Assembly: GCF_015461805.1 (NCBI RefSeq)
Contig: NZ_JACVZE010000006.1
Coordinates: 1-64,000, forward strand
DNA: 64,000 bases
Source: Pseudomonas pisciculturae
GTDB lineage: Bacteria; Pseudomonadota; Gammaproteobacteria; Pseudomonadales; Pseudomonadaceae
Reading direction: 5' to 3'
The translations under genes were made by a program, and so were the position numbers. Positions 37,001-45,816 of this stretch are shown here, in pieces. The notes beneath the pieces were generated by a model, which made no database searches, was not told the origin of the DNA, and saw nothing but the letters and a program-made list of their open reading frames with translations. Positions within the stretch are counted from its first letter, which is position 1; every line of letters begins with the position of its first letter.

Positions 37001-39096
37001 TCGGGGTTGTGGGGGTCAAACACCGCTTGAACGATCGCTTCATCCCTGGCATCCAGTGTCTTGTTAAGACGTTGTATCGAGGCCAGGTTGCGTAGCGCGT
37101 TGGACATCATGTGCCCCATCTGTGGCAACAGGTTTTCAAGGCGTTTACGGGGGATGTCGTGGGGCGTGTTCTCTTTGTAGTGAGCCAACACCTGATTGAC
37201 GATTCGATTGAGCGTTCTCACGTCCACATGCGTCAGTTGTTGCCCATAAGCGGTGTGGTCGGGCTTGTAAACGCCGTAGTGGTTGGACTCGGGAACCGGG
37301 TTGGCACCTTCGGCCAGGCGTTCGGCGAAGTGCTCCATCAGGCTTTTGCTTTCCAGTGGCAATGTCAGGGGGTAGGGGGCGGCATCTTCGGTGTAGCGGT
37401 TGATGTACACCCGTGCAAGGTCGAGTGCTTGTCGTTCGCGGGCGGCCAGGGCTTCGGCCAACGGGGCCATGATGGATGGCAGGGGGTTGATCAGGTCGTC
37501 CAAAGCCTGTGGGATGCCGATCAGTTGCTTATACACCTGCTCAGCGCGTTTAGCGGTGACCGAAATGGGGCGAAAGGGGTCGGCCAGTACTGAGTGGGTG
37601 GTCCAGCGGTGCGCGGTGTCCAGGGTCAAGAGCTTGTCATCAACCATGAAGCGTATGTCCAGGGCGTGGTCCAGCAGCGCAGAGAGGTTGATTTCGCCGC
37701 GTTCGCGTCGGAATTGGCCAAGCACGTAGATCAGGTTGTGCTTCTGTTTGTCGATGATGCCTTCCATCAGGTGTTCAAACACGTTGCCGACGATAAGGTG
37801 GCCGGTCACCGAGGGTTGGGTAAAACCGATGAACAGCAGGCGCTCCTCCAGCGACAGGAAGTTGTAGGCATCATCCTCATAGGCTGGGGCCTTGACCATT
37901 GCCTTTAAGGTCTTGATCAGGTCGTCGTAGTCAGCCAGTTCCTGCAAACCCTTGGGCGGTGAGTAAAACCAGGTATGTGCGTTGCCAATCATCACCGAAC
38001 TGGTCAGCTCGACGAAATGCGGCGCGTGCTCCCAGTACCGCACTGTCTCGATGCGCAACCCGTGACTGTACTGGCTGAGCGGCGCCCCGTCAGGCAGGTA
38101 GAGCGCGGCCAGTTGATTGGCTTGTTCGGGGGTGATGACCTCAGTCTGACGTTTGAGTAACAGATCGATTCGGGCTTTGTGTGCCATCGTTTGAGCCAGA
38201 AACCTGCGACGCGAGGTGCCGTTTGCCGACTCGGTATTCCAGAAGGTCTCCAGGGTATTTTGTAGGAACGATGACAACTGTTCTGATGCCTGCTTAAGGC
38301 CGTTTTCCCAGCGGGTTGCGTCCTTGGACAGCATGGCGAATTGGGGGTGAAAAAACTCGCGGGTTTGCCCCACCGGCCAAGCTTGCTGGCGGTACAACAT
38401 CAATAGCGTCTCGCTGATCGACAGCGAATTGGCCCATTGCTGCGGTTCGCCTTCGTTGGGGGGCAGTTTGAAGAAGTTAACCCGTGCAAGGTTGGGATCA
38501 AGGCCGCGTAATAGCGGGTGAAAGACCGATTTGAGCAACGCCTGGAGCATGGTGTCGAGGCCGGGCAGTTTCACCAACTCGGCGAGCGCCGCTTGCAGGT
38601 TGAGCGTGTGCTGGCGATTCAGGGTTTTTTCCTGTTCGTCGAAAACATCGCCCTCAATATCTTCAGGTGTCAGCACCAAGGGCTGCTCCAGTTTCAAGCG
38701 CGATCGCGTATCCATGGCAATGAACGCCAAGAGGTCGTCAGCCGTGCTCGGGCTTTTGAGGCGCTCGGTCAGCTCACTGAGTAACAGCGCACGACTTTCG
38801 AATTTTTCCAGGCCGCCATAGGGCGTATAGAGAAAGGCTGAGGTGTAGGTGCCGGTAGAACTCATGATGAAACTGCCAGCCAACTCCACGGCCGTTGGGC
38901 TGTTTTTGTTCAGCCAAAGGGTCTGGGCGATCATGGGGGGCATCTGTTTGCGTCGCGCCTCATTGCTGCTTAAAAGCAGGCTGTGCAGAAAGCCTCGGTC
39001 GTTGGCAGTGATTGCGAAGTGGCGCTCGCGCTCGCGTTCTTTCCAGGCTGAACGCAGGGCTTCAGGGAGAAAGTAAGGCGGTTGTATTTGGCTCAT
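34003..39096 (-). CDS. Giant dermonecrotic-toxin-like (DUF6543-type) protein with C-terminal zinc-protease motif
   Basis: 1697 residues from ATG 39096 (GAGGGACC upstream), with no signal peptide or clear membrane anchor. The N-terminus (PPYFLPEALRSAWKERERER) resembles the dermonecrotic-toxin/DUF6543 proteins of pseudomonads. A motif of the form hhhY[TS]P-x-x-x-LExF followed by a leucine-rich helix occurs four times, at about 87-134, 375-421, 748-794 and 1087-1137, as if a large module had been copied. Near the C-terminus HEFAH at 1560-1564 with a Glu 22 residues later (VDLIE) is a metalloprotease signature. Probably a secreted effector or toxin; delivery route and target are unknown. Confidence 0.8.
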   Translation of the reverse strand: MSQIQPPYFLPEALRSAWKERERERHFAITANDRGFLHSLLLSSNEARRKQMPPMIAQTLWLNKNSPTAVELAGSFIMSSTGTYTSAFLYTPYGGLEKFESRALLLSELTERLKSPSTADDLLAFIAMDTRSRLKLEQPLVLTPEDIEGDVFDEQEKTLNRQHTLNLQAALAELVKLPGLDTMLQALLKSVFHPLLRGLDPNLARVNFFKLPPNEGEPQQWANSLSISETLLMLYRQQAWPVGQTREFFHPQFAMLSKDATRWENGLKQASEQLSSFLQNTLETFWNTESANGTSRRRFLAQTMAHKARIDLLLKRQTEVITPEQANQLAALYLPDGAPLSQYSHGLRIETVRYWEHAPHFVELTSSVMIGNAHTWFYSPPKGLQELADYDDLIKTLKAMVKAPAYEDDAYNFLSLEERLLFIGFTQPSVTGHLIVGNVFEHLMEGIIDKQKHNLIYVLGQFRRERGEINLSALLDHALDIRFMVDDKLLTLDTAHRWTTHSVLADPFRPISVTAKRAEQVYKQLIGIPQALDDLINPLPSIMAPLAEALAARERQALDLARVYINRYTEDAAPYPLTLPLESKSLMEHFAERLAEGANPVPESNHYGVYKPDHTAYGQQLTHVDVRTLNRIVNQVLAHYKENTPHDIPRKRLENLLPQMGHMMSNALRNLASIQRLNKTLDARDEAIVQAVFDPHNPDRHRREDLDGFIPDVYRVTVLRDNAPLRHKLANCLMITERGGLDHQHSGRAILWTPAWSLESFASASVAKQALEDRLKDPAARLALLENLDPMQRRPHAHYTLGPFWLITEPINKNRQQSWIDHYIAQRAHWLAQLPTGKALLSRLAVLPASVLEGAAQVAQHFVAQRSLPAWLGMASPDEQRHQAELLEQYRRNTLDEKDYLYEIFSLRQQVHDKLTDMLVDYAVYPEDVFITPRLALGGERQNLTDYALAHINEQASSFAVESGEAQLTESTIRQLLLKLTIAQDSQAYLNDKLAPGQPGASERELRFIRQLPWQLLQHAHALKLQERLSQTGYSLIRQVMDMPDAVARATIAGATASIHPLEMVATSGAKIVKALGLYVISAGATGPLILYAPYYPGQSFIEFENQAQFLVQLNIPGRLQDWVTAHLKEEADRTTYKNLLASTVGAVSEITLANQPIKGHAFKQLYQENREVIGRMLKAQQDPDGQGAWETIKSLLSSGVQRAAQFLPGKLQIPLVIWQSYTLFKESAEALQQHHWADALRSFILGVARMATLEKLIRTPAPPPPTQAYREVDEKELATTDKIVAPTFKDLDVTDPRRTRLQPFETSQVALQDLQKQPATGLYASADGKTLYGAVEGKVYPIKTAKKMRIAGTASSGDGPLVSSNHQQQLVLAPHSQSLQYGKALSKMGNYYVTRYNAGMFLNIEATGMDEIRQLDPTKARQIIDALDLSRFYAVHAMHNLVQLKHLAPGTRLESFLKQLFDIDIVDDGVLQKVRDTIVPLCKALVDPELDEWNSSRFVVGTSRDPAQEVIAFVVDKDKRKQLFFTEHFFDQQLQQEYAHLLTEPFDIDCHARAATIIHEFAHINAGAEDIASTESRRPFVDLIETLTVAGKAAQSWLENMQRNALSLGTPRHRLFSRWNELLGMWESMDSDSSEDRTFKSVRETTGSPSVDTARDAFLDVASPDKRIDTILRNADSIARLICEMGRMLDPEQGMP

Positions 39097-39305
39097 TGGG
39101 TGGTCCCTCAAAGACGTGGGGAGGTGCGATTTACCTGCACGGGAAGTCTTGAGGCTAGAGCGCTCGTATCTGGGCTCGGTATTAGATATGTCTGATGCGT
39201 CGGGCTGCGCGTCGTGGTCGACAGCCACGTGAGAAACCCTGTTTAATCGTGACTGCCGATTGATCGTCCGCAGTGCCCATTCCAATAATTAAGAGGGAGC
39301 TACCG

Positions 39306-40343
39306 ATGTCTGCATCGTCTTTGGACCACGATTCTTCAACCACGCACCTGAGCTATGAAAAATTGACGATGCTGTTGCAGCGGATCTTTATCCGGCACGG
39401 TACGTCTGAGTCAGTGGCCCAGGTGTTGGCCGAAAACTGCGCCAGTGCCGAACGCGACGGTGCCCATAGCCACGGGGTGTTCCGTATGCCCGGTTATGTG
39501 TCGACGTTGAACAGTGGTTGGGTCAATGGCAAGGCAGTGCCGATCGTTGACGACGTTGCCAGCGGCTTTGTGCGGGTCGATGCTGCGAATGGGTTTGCCC
39601 AGCCGGCGCTGGCAGCTGCACGAGCACTGCTGGTGAGCAAGGCCCGCAGCGCCGGGATTGCGCTGCTGGCTATCCACAACTCCCATCACTTTGCCGCGCT
39701 GTGGCCGGATGTCGAGCCCTTTGCCGACGAAGGCCTGGTGGCGTTGAGCGTGGTCAATAGCATGACCTGCGTGGTGCCCCACGGCGCCGACCGCCCACTG
39801 TTTGGCACCAACCCGATTGCATTTGCCGCGCCTCGGGCAGACGGTGCCCCCATTGTGTTTGACCTGGCCACCAGCGCCATCGCCCATGGCGACGTGCAGA
39901 TTGCCGCGCGCAAAGGCGAACGCCTGCCGCCGGGGATGGGGGTCGACAGCCTGGGCCAGCCGACCCAAGACCCCAAGGCTGTATTGGAAGGCGGAGCACT
40001 GCTGCCGTTCGGGGGGCACAAGGGCTCGGCGCTGTCGATGATGGTCGAGTTGCTGGCGGCCGCCTTAACGGGCGGCAACTTCTCGTTTGAGTTCAATTGG
40101 TCGGATCACCCCGGCGCACGCACGCCATGGACAGGGCAATTAGTGATTCTGATCGACCCCAGTAAAACCGCCGGGCAAAACTTTGCCGAGCGCAGCCAGG
40201 AGCTGGTGCGGCAGATGCATGCGGCAGGGTTGCGGCGCTTGCCGGGAGATAGACGTCATCGCACGCGGGCGAAGTCGCAAGAGGCGGGTATTGAGATTGA
40301 CGCGAAAGACCTGAGGCTGCTGCGCGAGCTGGCTGAAGGTTGA
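39306..40343 (+). CDS. dpkA: Delta1-piperideine-2-carboxylate/Delta1-pyrroline-2-carboxylate reductase
   Basis: 345 residues of the malate/L-lactate dehydrogenase (Ldh_2) family. It contains ERDGAHSHGVFRMPGYVSTL, NSHHFAALWPDVEPFA, VVPHGADRPLFGTNPIAFA and GGALLPFGGHKGSALSMMVELL. This run of motifs matches P. putida DpkA, the NADPH-dependent enzyme of D-lysine and D-proline catabolism that makes L-pipecolate or L-proline. The ATG at 39306 follows GAGGGAGC. Single-gene unit with a strong terminator directly after the stop. Confidence 0.92.
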   Translation: MSASSLDHDSSTTHLSYEKLTMLLQRIFIRHGTSESVAQVLAENCASAERDGAHSHGVFRMPGYVSTLNSGWVNGKAVPIVDDVASGFVRVDAANGFAQPALAAARALLVSKARSAGIALLAIHNSHHFAALWPDVEPFADEGLVALSVVNSMTCVVPHGADRPLFGTNPIAFAAPRADGAPIVFDLATSAIAHGDVQIAARKGERLPPGMGVDSLGQPTQDPKAVLEGGALLPFGGHKGSALSMMVELLAAALTGGNFSFEFNWSDHPGARTPWTGQLVILIDPSKTAGQNFAERSQELVRQMHAAGLRRLPGDRRHRTRAKSQEAGIEIDAKDLRLLRELAEG

Positions 40344-40345
40344 GC

Positions 40346-40370
40346 GGGGCTGCGCGTATTGCGCAGCCCC
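40346..40370. terminator. Hairpin between dpkA and the convergent DUF883 gene
   Basis: GGGGCTGCGC (40346-40355) and GCGCAGCCCC (40361-40370) are perfect complements around GTATT. No clear U-tract follows; it probably serves both genes. Confidence 0.6.
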
Positions 40371-40376
40371 GGCGGC

Positions 40377-40697
40377 TTAGTTGCGACGGCCGAGCAACAG
40401 GCCTACCACCAGGCCAAAACCGGCAGAAATCGCCACGGTCTGCCACGGGTGGCCACCAATGTAGGTTTCGGTAGCGTCCACCACCGGCTTGCTGCGCTCA
40501 CGCACGTTGGACACCGAGTCGAGCGCTTGCTTGAGCTTGATGGCAACCTGTTCGCGCAGGGTTTCGCCTTCTTCGCCTACCAGGGCGGCGCTGCTTTTGA
40601 GCAATTTGTCCGACTCTTCGATCAGCGCCGTCAGCTCACTGAAGGCTTGATCCTTGATTTGATCTTCGACGGCTTGGGCGGCAGTTTTGCGGGCCAT
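40377..40697 (-). CDS. DUF883 (ElaB/YqjD-like) membrane-anchored protein
   Basis: 106 residues. A helical, charged N-terminal part (MARKTAAQAVEDQIKDQAFS and a run of heptads) ends in one C-terminal membrane segment, HPWQTVAISAGFGLVVGLLLGRR, the DUF883 hallmark. E. coli relatives bind ribosomes and sit in the inner membrane in stationary phase. Upstream ribosome binding site AAGGAGTCAC. Confidence 0.9.
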   Translation of the reverse strand: MARKTAAQAVEDQIKDQAFSELTALIEESDKLLKSSAALVGEEGETLREQVAIKLKQALDSVSNVRERSKPVVDATETYIGGHPWQTVAISAGFGLVVGLLLGRRN

Positions 40698-40860
40698 TGT
40701 GTGACTCCTTGCAGGTGAATGTGACAGTGAACAATGGAGTGTCGGGCGCTGGCAAAAGTTGCAGTTTTTTTGCCGGCAAGCGGTTTTGCGCAAAAACCGA
40801 ATCAGGAAATTTCGACCTACAGTGTAAGATGTCGCCTATTTGTGCAGCAGGTAATTCAAC

Positions 40861-41115
40861 ATGAGCTTCAATCTCGCCAACAAGACCCTCGCCGAACGCG
40901 CCGAGCTGGAAGATGAAAAGTCCCGCCTGTACGATCTGTGGCAAACCAACCTGGGCAAGGCCAAGGGCGAAGCGGCGCGGTTGTTCGGCGAGCGCGCCAA
41001 GCGCAAGGGCAAGTGGGCCGAGTGGGTGCGCGCAGAACTCGACGGCATGTCGCCGCCGGAGTTCTCCAACATGGTGCGCAGTGAAGTCAATAAATTGATG
41101 GCGGCGGCTAAGTAA
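40861..41115 (+). CDS. Conserved hypothetical protein, 84 residues
   Basis: MSFNLANKTLAERAELEDEK begins an all-helical, highly charged protein with LFGERAKRKGKWAEWVRAEL and a C-terminal MVRSEVNKLMAAAK. No membrane or metal motif. It overlaps the 3' end of the convergent LysR gene by eight bases. Known to me only as a small pseudomonad protein of unknown function. Confidence 0.7.
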   Translation: MSFNLANKTLAERAELEDEKSRLYDLWQTNLGKAKGEAARLFGERAKRKGKWAEWVRAELDGMSPPEFSNMVRSEVNKLMAAAK

Positions 41116-42001
41116 AACTCGCCACGATTGCTTCGCGTACTTTGAGCAACAGCGGATCACGCTGCGCCTGGGTGCGCCAACCCAGCTCCACCGGGTAGCG
41201 CGGCAGCGCCAGAGGGCAAGGTATTACGCGCAGGCCGCTCATCTGGGCGATAGCGAGTGCCGCATGCCCGGGAATCGTCGCCACCGCCTGGCTGCCCTTG
41301 AGCAAGAAAGGCAACGCGGCGAAGTGGCTGGTGGACGCACACACCTGGCGGCTCAACCCTTGCGCCGCCAAACCCTCGTCGGTGATGCCAATAAACCCGC
41401 CGGATGACACCAGCACATGCTCGCGGGTGATGAACTCATCCAGGCTAATGCTGGTTTGGTCGGCGTCCAGCAAGCAGCGGTAATCACCTTCTCCCAGTAC
41501 CTGGCGACTCAAGCGGTTTTGCGCAAAACCACCGGCGGTAATTGCCAGGTCCAGGGTGCGATCCAGCAGCGCGCTGGCGACGATCTGGCTGTGGGTCTGA
41601 CGGAAAATCACCCGCAGCTTCGGTGCACGCCGGGCGATCTCGTCCATCAGCCGGCGCCCGTAAGCGATTTCGAAATCATCCGACAAGCCCAATACCACCG
41701 AACGGCCCTGGTATTGCTGGTTGTCTGGATGGGCCATGGCCAGGCTCTGCCGACAGCGCTCCAGCGCTTCGCTGATCACCGGTTTGAGCTGGTTGGCGCG
41801 CAAGGTCGGCGCCAGCCCACGGCCGGTGCGCACGAACAGTTGATCGTCATACAGCTCGCGCAAGCGTCGCAGGCCAGCGCTGATGGCCGATTGCGTCACG
41901 CCCAGGCGCAAGGCGGCGCGGCTGGCGCTGGACTCGTCGTGCAAGGCCTCAAAGGTTTTCAGCAGGTTGAGATCGACTTGGGCGATATTTATCTGGCTCA
42001 T
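41108..42001 (-). CDS. LysR-family transcriptional regulator
   Basis: 297 residues. The winged helix-turn-helix covers residues about 20-66 (SSASRAALRLGVTQSAISAGLRRL), then the LysR effector domain (VVLGLSDDFEIAYGRRLMDEI, LRVIFRQTHSQIVASALLDRTLD). It is divergent from the nitrilase gene with 81 bases between starts, so control of that gene is likely; the inducer is unknown. Confidence 0.92.
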   Translation of the reverse strand: MSQINIAQVDLNLLKTFEALHDESSASRAALRLGVTQSAISAGLRRLRELYDDQLFVRTGRGLAPTLRANQLKPVISEALERCRQSLAMAHPDNQQYQGRSVVLGLSDDFEIAYGRRLMDEIARRAPKLRVIFRQTHSQIVASALLDRTLDLAITAGGFAQNRLSRQVLGEGDYRCLLDADQTSISLDEFITREHVLVSSGGFIGITDEGLAAQGLSRQVCASTSHFAALPFLLKGSQAVATIPGHAALAIAQMSGLRVIPCPLALPRYPVELGWRTQAQRDPLLLKVREAIVASFT

Positions 42002-42082
42002 ATCATTCAGCAGCGCAGTGGGCTTTATTCATGATCGAGGCTGGCGGGAGAATGGGCAACCCCTGACTTCGGAGTGATCGTG

Positions 42083-43009
42083 ATGCCTGTATCGACTGTA
42101 GCGGCCCTGCAAATTGGCTCATTGCCTGATGGCAAGGCGCAAACCCTGGCGCAGATCCTGAGCTATGAGCACGAAATAAGCCGCAGCGGCGCGCAACTGG
42201 TGGTGATGCCTGAGGCACTGCTCGGTGGCTACCCAAAAGGTGAAGGGTTTGGCACCCAATTGGGTTATCGCCTGCCGGAAGGTCGTGAGGCCTTTGCCCG
42301 CTATTTTGCCAATGCCATCGATGTGCCGGGCACCGAGACCGAAGCCTTGGCCGGTCTCTCGGCACGTACCGGTGCAAGTCTTGTACTCGGCGTGATCGAG
42401 CGCAGTGGCAGCACGCTTTATTGCACGGTGCTCTATTTCGAACCCATGGGCGGTTTGGTGGCCAAGCATCGCAAGTTGATGCCGACCGGCACCGAGCGGC
42501 TGATCTGGGGCAAGGGCGACGGCTCGACACTGCCGGTGGTCGATGCGGCGGTCGGGCGTATTGGCGGCGCCGTGTGCTGGGAAAACATGATGCCGCTGCT
42601 GCGCACCGCGATGTATGCCAAGGGTGTCGAGGTGTGGTGCGCGCCCACGGTCGACGAGCGCGAGATGTGGCAGGTGAGCATGCGCCATGTGGCCCATGAG
42701 GGGCGCTGTTTCGTGGTGAGTGCATGTCAGGTGCAGGCGTCGCCCGAGGCATTGGGGGTGCAGGTTGCCAACTGGCCGGCGCAACGCCCGTTGATTGCGG
42801 GGGGCAGTGTGATTGTCGGGCCGATGGGTGACATTCTGGCCGGGCCGTTGATGGGGGAGGCGGGGTTGCTGACTGCGCAGATCGATACTGATGATTTGGT
42901 GCGGGCTCGGTATGACTATGACGTGGTGGGGCATTATGCCCGGCCGGATGTGTTTGAGCTGGTCGTGGATGAGCGGGCCAAGCCGGGTGTGCGCTATATC
43001 ACTGAGTAA
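42083..43009 (+). CDS. Nitrilase-family C-N hydrolase
   Basis: 308 residues with the Glu-Lys-Cys triad: E44 in VMPEALLGGYPKG, K131 in KHRKLMPTGTER, and C165 in GGAVCWENMMPLLR. The C-W-E-N-M-M-P signature separates true nitrilases from amidases of the superfamily, so conversion of a nitrile to an acid is likely. The ATG at 42083 has GGAG eight bases upstream; the GTG at 42074 overlaps that site and is rejected. Probably regulated by the divergent LysR gene. Confidence 0.9.
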   Translation: MPVSTVAALQIGSLPDGKAQTLAQILSYEHEISRSGAQLVVMPEALLGGYPKGEGFGTQLGYRLPEGREAFARYFANAIDVPGTETEALAGLSARTGASLVLGVIERSGSTLYCTVLYFEPMGGLVAKHRKLMPTGTERLIWGKGDGSTLPVVDAAVGRIGGAVCWENMMPLLRTAMYAKGVEVWCAPTVDEREMWQVSMRHVAHEGRCFVVSACQVQASPEALGVQVANWPAQRPLIAGGSVIVGPMGDILAGPLMGEAGLLTAQIDTDDLVRARYDYDVVGHYARPDVFELVVDERAKPGVRYITE

Positions 43010-43023
43010 ACGCAGTTAAAAAA

Positions 43024-43112
43024 TGTGGGAGCTGGCTTGCCTGCGATAGCGGCGTGTCAGCTGGCACATTCTTGGCTGATGGATTGCTATCGCAGGCAAG
43101 CCAGCTCCCACA
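43024..43112. repeat. REP pair (REPIN-like)
   Basis: TGTGGGAGCTGGCTTGCC at 43024 and its inverted copy ending 43112, with a spacer of about 35 bases, between convergent genes. Confidence 0.85.
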
Positions 43113-43120
43113 TTGGATTT

Positions 43121-43672
43121 TCATTGGCCGGGGGATTTGGACTTTAGCCACTCATCCCGGGTCATCTCCCAGATATCCCGTGAGAAGGTACCCTCGACAA
43201 ACTGACCTTCATCAGTCCTGATCAACCGCATCCCCTCACGCTCCGAGATCCGGCGCGACCCTTTATTCGGCGCAGCCTTGGGCACCCGCAACACAGGCCG
43301 CCCGAGCACGCCAAACCAGTAATCGGTCACCGCCACACTGGCTTCGCTCATCAACCCTTGCCCCTGCCACTGCGGGCCGAGCCAAAACCCTCGGTTGTTG
43401 TCCACTTCATCCATCAGGCTGACATTGCCGATCAACTGATGTGGCGCGCTTTTGTGCCGGATCGACCAGTGCCATTCCTCGCCGCGCGCCATGGCCGGCA
43501 GGGCGACGTGTTGCAGATAGTCGCGGGCGCCATCGGCCGGGTAGGGCCAGGGCACCAGGGCATTGAGGTAACGCACCACCTCCCAATGGGGGAAGTGCTG
43601 CTGGATGCCCTCGGCATCGTCCAAGCCCAGCGGGCGCAGGATCAGGCGCTCGGTAAACAAAGTAGGTTGCAT
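43121..43672 (-). CDS. GNAT-family acetyltransferase (RimJ/RimL-like)
   Basis: 183 residues starting MQPTLFTERLILRPLGLDDA, the typical RimJ-type opening (T-x-R-L-x-L-R-P). The acetyl-CoA loop is in GFWLGPQWQGQGLMSEAS (Q-G-Q-G-L) and the distal N-K-G-S-R-R-I-S-E-R-E-G-M motif binds CoA. The substrate may be a protein N-terminus or an amino sugar; it cannot be told. Confidence 0.88.
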   Translation of the reverse strand: MQPTLFTERLILRPLGLDDAEGIQQHFPHWEVVRYLNALVPWPYPADGARDYLQHVALPAMARGEEWHWSIRHKSAPHQLIGNVSLMDEVDNNRGFWLGPQWQGQGLMSEASVAVTDYWFGVLGRPVLRVPKAAPNKGSRRISEREGMRLIRTDEGQFVEGTFSRDIWEMTRDEWLKSKSPGQ

Positions 43673-43677
43673 GGCGT

Positions 43678-44139
43678 TTACCAGGTGGCTGTGTTGGGCA
43701 GGTCAAGGGTGCCACGGTCGACAAAGCGCATTGTGCCAAACAGCCCGCCCGCCAGCTTGCCTCGCAGCACGTAGGGCAGGTTATTCAGGCTTTGGGTCTG
43801 GCTCAGGCCCAGTGTCTGGCGCAATACAGAAAACGCCGAAACACTCACTGGCACCATCAGTACGGTCTCGGAGAAGCGTGGGATGCTCCCGCTCTGATCA
43901 CTCACCCCCGACGCCAGTGGCCGGCCATTGACCTCCAGGTCCAGGGCCACGCCGTTGTAGTTGATCGCCGTTTCATTGGGGTTTTGCACCCTCAGTTTCA
44001 CGGCGAAGCGCACTTCGAGGTCTTGGCTTTGCAGTGGTTCTATGCCCACCACATTGATGTTCACCGGGTCACGGTTGGGGAACAGCGCGCAAGCGCTCAA
44101 GGTCAGCAGCAGTAACGATAGAACCATGAGCTTGCGCAT
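43678..44139 (-). CDS. LEA type 2 / WHy-domain lipoprotein
   Basis: 153 residues. The lipobox LSAC at about 14-17 marks a lipoprotein. The mature part (VNINVVGIEPLQSQDLEVRF...VQNPNETAINYNGVALDLEVNG) is the LEA_2/WHy beta-sandwich, often linked to desiccation or stress in plants and found in pseudomonads. Lies five bases from the GNAT gene and 12 from the permease gene, all on the minus strand. Confidence 0.87.
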   Translation of the reverse strand: MRKLMVLSLLLLTLSACALFPNRDPVNINVVGIEPLQSQDLEVRFAVKLRVQNPNETAINYNGVALDLEVNGRPLASGVSDQSGSIPRFSETVLMVPVSVSAFSVLRQTLGLSQTQSLNNLPYVLRGKLAGGLFGTMRFVDRGTLDLPNTATW

Positions 44140-44151
44140 TTTAAGGTGCTC

Positions 44152-45579
44152 CTATTTCGTGACGTCCGGGTCCTGCATCACTTTGAGGGTAGAGGACTCC
44201 GGATCAAATTCATCTTCTTGCAGCTCTATGAACTCTTCAGGCAGGAAAATGTTCAGCAGGATTGCACAGAACGCGCCCACGGTGATCGGCGATTCGAAGA
44301 TGTTGTGCAGCGCCTTGGGCAGGTCGCGCAACACCTCCGGCACGGCTGCGACGCCCAGGCCCATGCCGAGGGAGATCGCCACGATCAACACATTGCGCCG
44401 GTGCAGCCCGGCTTCGGCGAGGATCTTGATACCGGCCACGGCCACCGTGCCGAACATGATCAAGGTGGCGCCACCCAGTACCGGTTTGGGCATCAATTGC
44501 AGCACCGCGCCGATCATCGGGAACAGACCCAGCAGCACCAGTAGCCCGGCGATAAAGTAGGCCACATAGCGGCTGGCCACCCCGGTCAATTGGATCACGC
44601 CGTTGTTCTGGGCAAACGTCACCATCGGCAGGCTGTTGAAAGTCGCGGCCATGGCCGAGTTCAGGCCGTCGGCCAACAGGCCCGACTTGATGCGCTTGAT
44701 ATACAGCGGGCCTTTGACCGGTTGCTGGGAAATCATCGAGTTGGCGGTCAGGTCACCGGCGGCTTCCAACGGCGAAATCAGGAAGATCACGGCCACTGGG
44801 ATAAACGCCACCCAGTCGAACGAAAAACCGTACTTGAAGGGCACCGGCACGCTGACCAACGGTACCTGGGGCAACGCTGCCAGATCCACACGGCCCATCA
44901 TCCAGGCCACCACAAAGCCCAAGGTCAGGCCGATCACAATCGAGCCCAGGCGCAGGAAGGGGTTGCTGAAGCGGTTGAGTACCACGATGGTCAGCAGCAC
45001 CAATGCCGCCAGGCCCATGTTGCCGGCGGCCCCCAGGTCTTTGGCGCCAAAGCCGCCGGCCATGTCGGTGACCGCCACCTTGATCAGCGACAAGCCCATC
45101 AAGGTAATGATGGTGCCGGTCACCACTGGCGTGATCAGCTTACGCAGCTTGCCGATGAACTGGCTGAGCACCACTTCGATAAACGCCGCGAAAAAGCAGA
45201 TGCCAAAAATTGTCGAAAGGATCTCATCGGTGCCGCCACCTCGGGCCTTGACCATGAACCCCGCGCTGAGAATTACGCTGATAAACGAGAAACTGGTGCC
45301 TTGCAGGCACAACAGCCCCGAGCCGATAGGGCCGAATTTGCGCGCCTGCACAAAGGTGCCAAGCCCCGACACGAACAACGCCATGCTCACCAGGTACGGC
45401 ACTTCGCTTTCCAGGCCCAGCACGCCACCGACGATCAGGGTGGGGGTGATGATCCCGACAAAACTGGCCAGCACGTGTTGCAGCGCAGCAAAAATCGCGG
45501 CGGTAAAGTGCGGGCGGTCGTCCAGGCCGTAGATCAGGTCGGATTTATAGCGGGGGCGGGGGGCTTGAGCGTCAGACAA
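44152..45579 (-). CDS. NCS2-family nucleobase:cation symporter (uracil/xanthine permease type)
   Basis: 475 residues with about 12-14 hydrophobic segments. QHVLASFVGIITPTLIVGG near the N-terminus and ISPLEAAGDLTANSMIS (the E-x-x-G-D-x-x-A NCS2 signature) identify the family. The soluble acidic tail EEFIELQEDEFDPES is unusual in length. Substrates in the family are uracil, xanthine or urate; I cannot choose. Confidence 0.87.
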   Translation of the reverse strand: MSDAQAPRPRYKSDLIYGLDDRPHFTAAIFAALQHVLASFVGIITPTLIVGGVLGLESEVPYLVSMALFVSGLGTFVQARKFGPIGSGLLCLQGTSFSFISVILSAGFMVKARGGGTDEILSTIFGICFFAAFIEVVLSQFIGKLRKLITPVVTGTIITLMGLSLIKVAVTDMAGGFGAKDLGAAGNMGLAALVLLTIVVLNRFSNPFLRLGSIVIGLTLGFVVAWMMGRVDLAALPQVPLVSVPVPFKYGFSFDWVAFIPVAVIFLISPLEAAGDLTANSMISQQPVKGPLYIKRIKSGLLADGLNSAMAATFNSLPMVTFAQNNGVIQLTGVASRYVAYFIAGLLVLLGLFPMIGAVLQLMPKPVLGGATLIMFGTVAVAGIKILAEAGLHRRNVLIVAISLGMGLGVAAVPEVLRDLPKALHNIFESPITVGAFCAILLNIFLPEEFIELQEDEFDPESSTLKVMQDPDVTK

Positions 45580-45816
45580 AATGCGGGCTCGGGTCAGAAA
45601 ATGGAGGCGAAGAATGCCAGAAAGCGCCAGTCGTCAGAAGTGTAAAAAAATATTTATCAAAGCCCTGCGCTAAAGCCAAGCCCCTGCCGATACCTCGTAT
45701 AGGCCCACATACCAACTACAAAAGTGGTGACCAAAGGTCAGAACGGTGCGTTGACACCGACTGATCGTTTCGCGGCAGGGACGCTCGCAAACACTCCTTC
45801 TAAGAGCATCCCCCCT

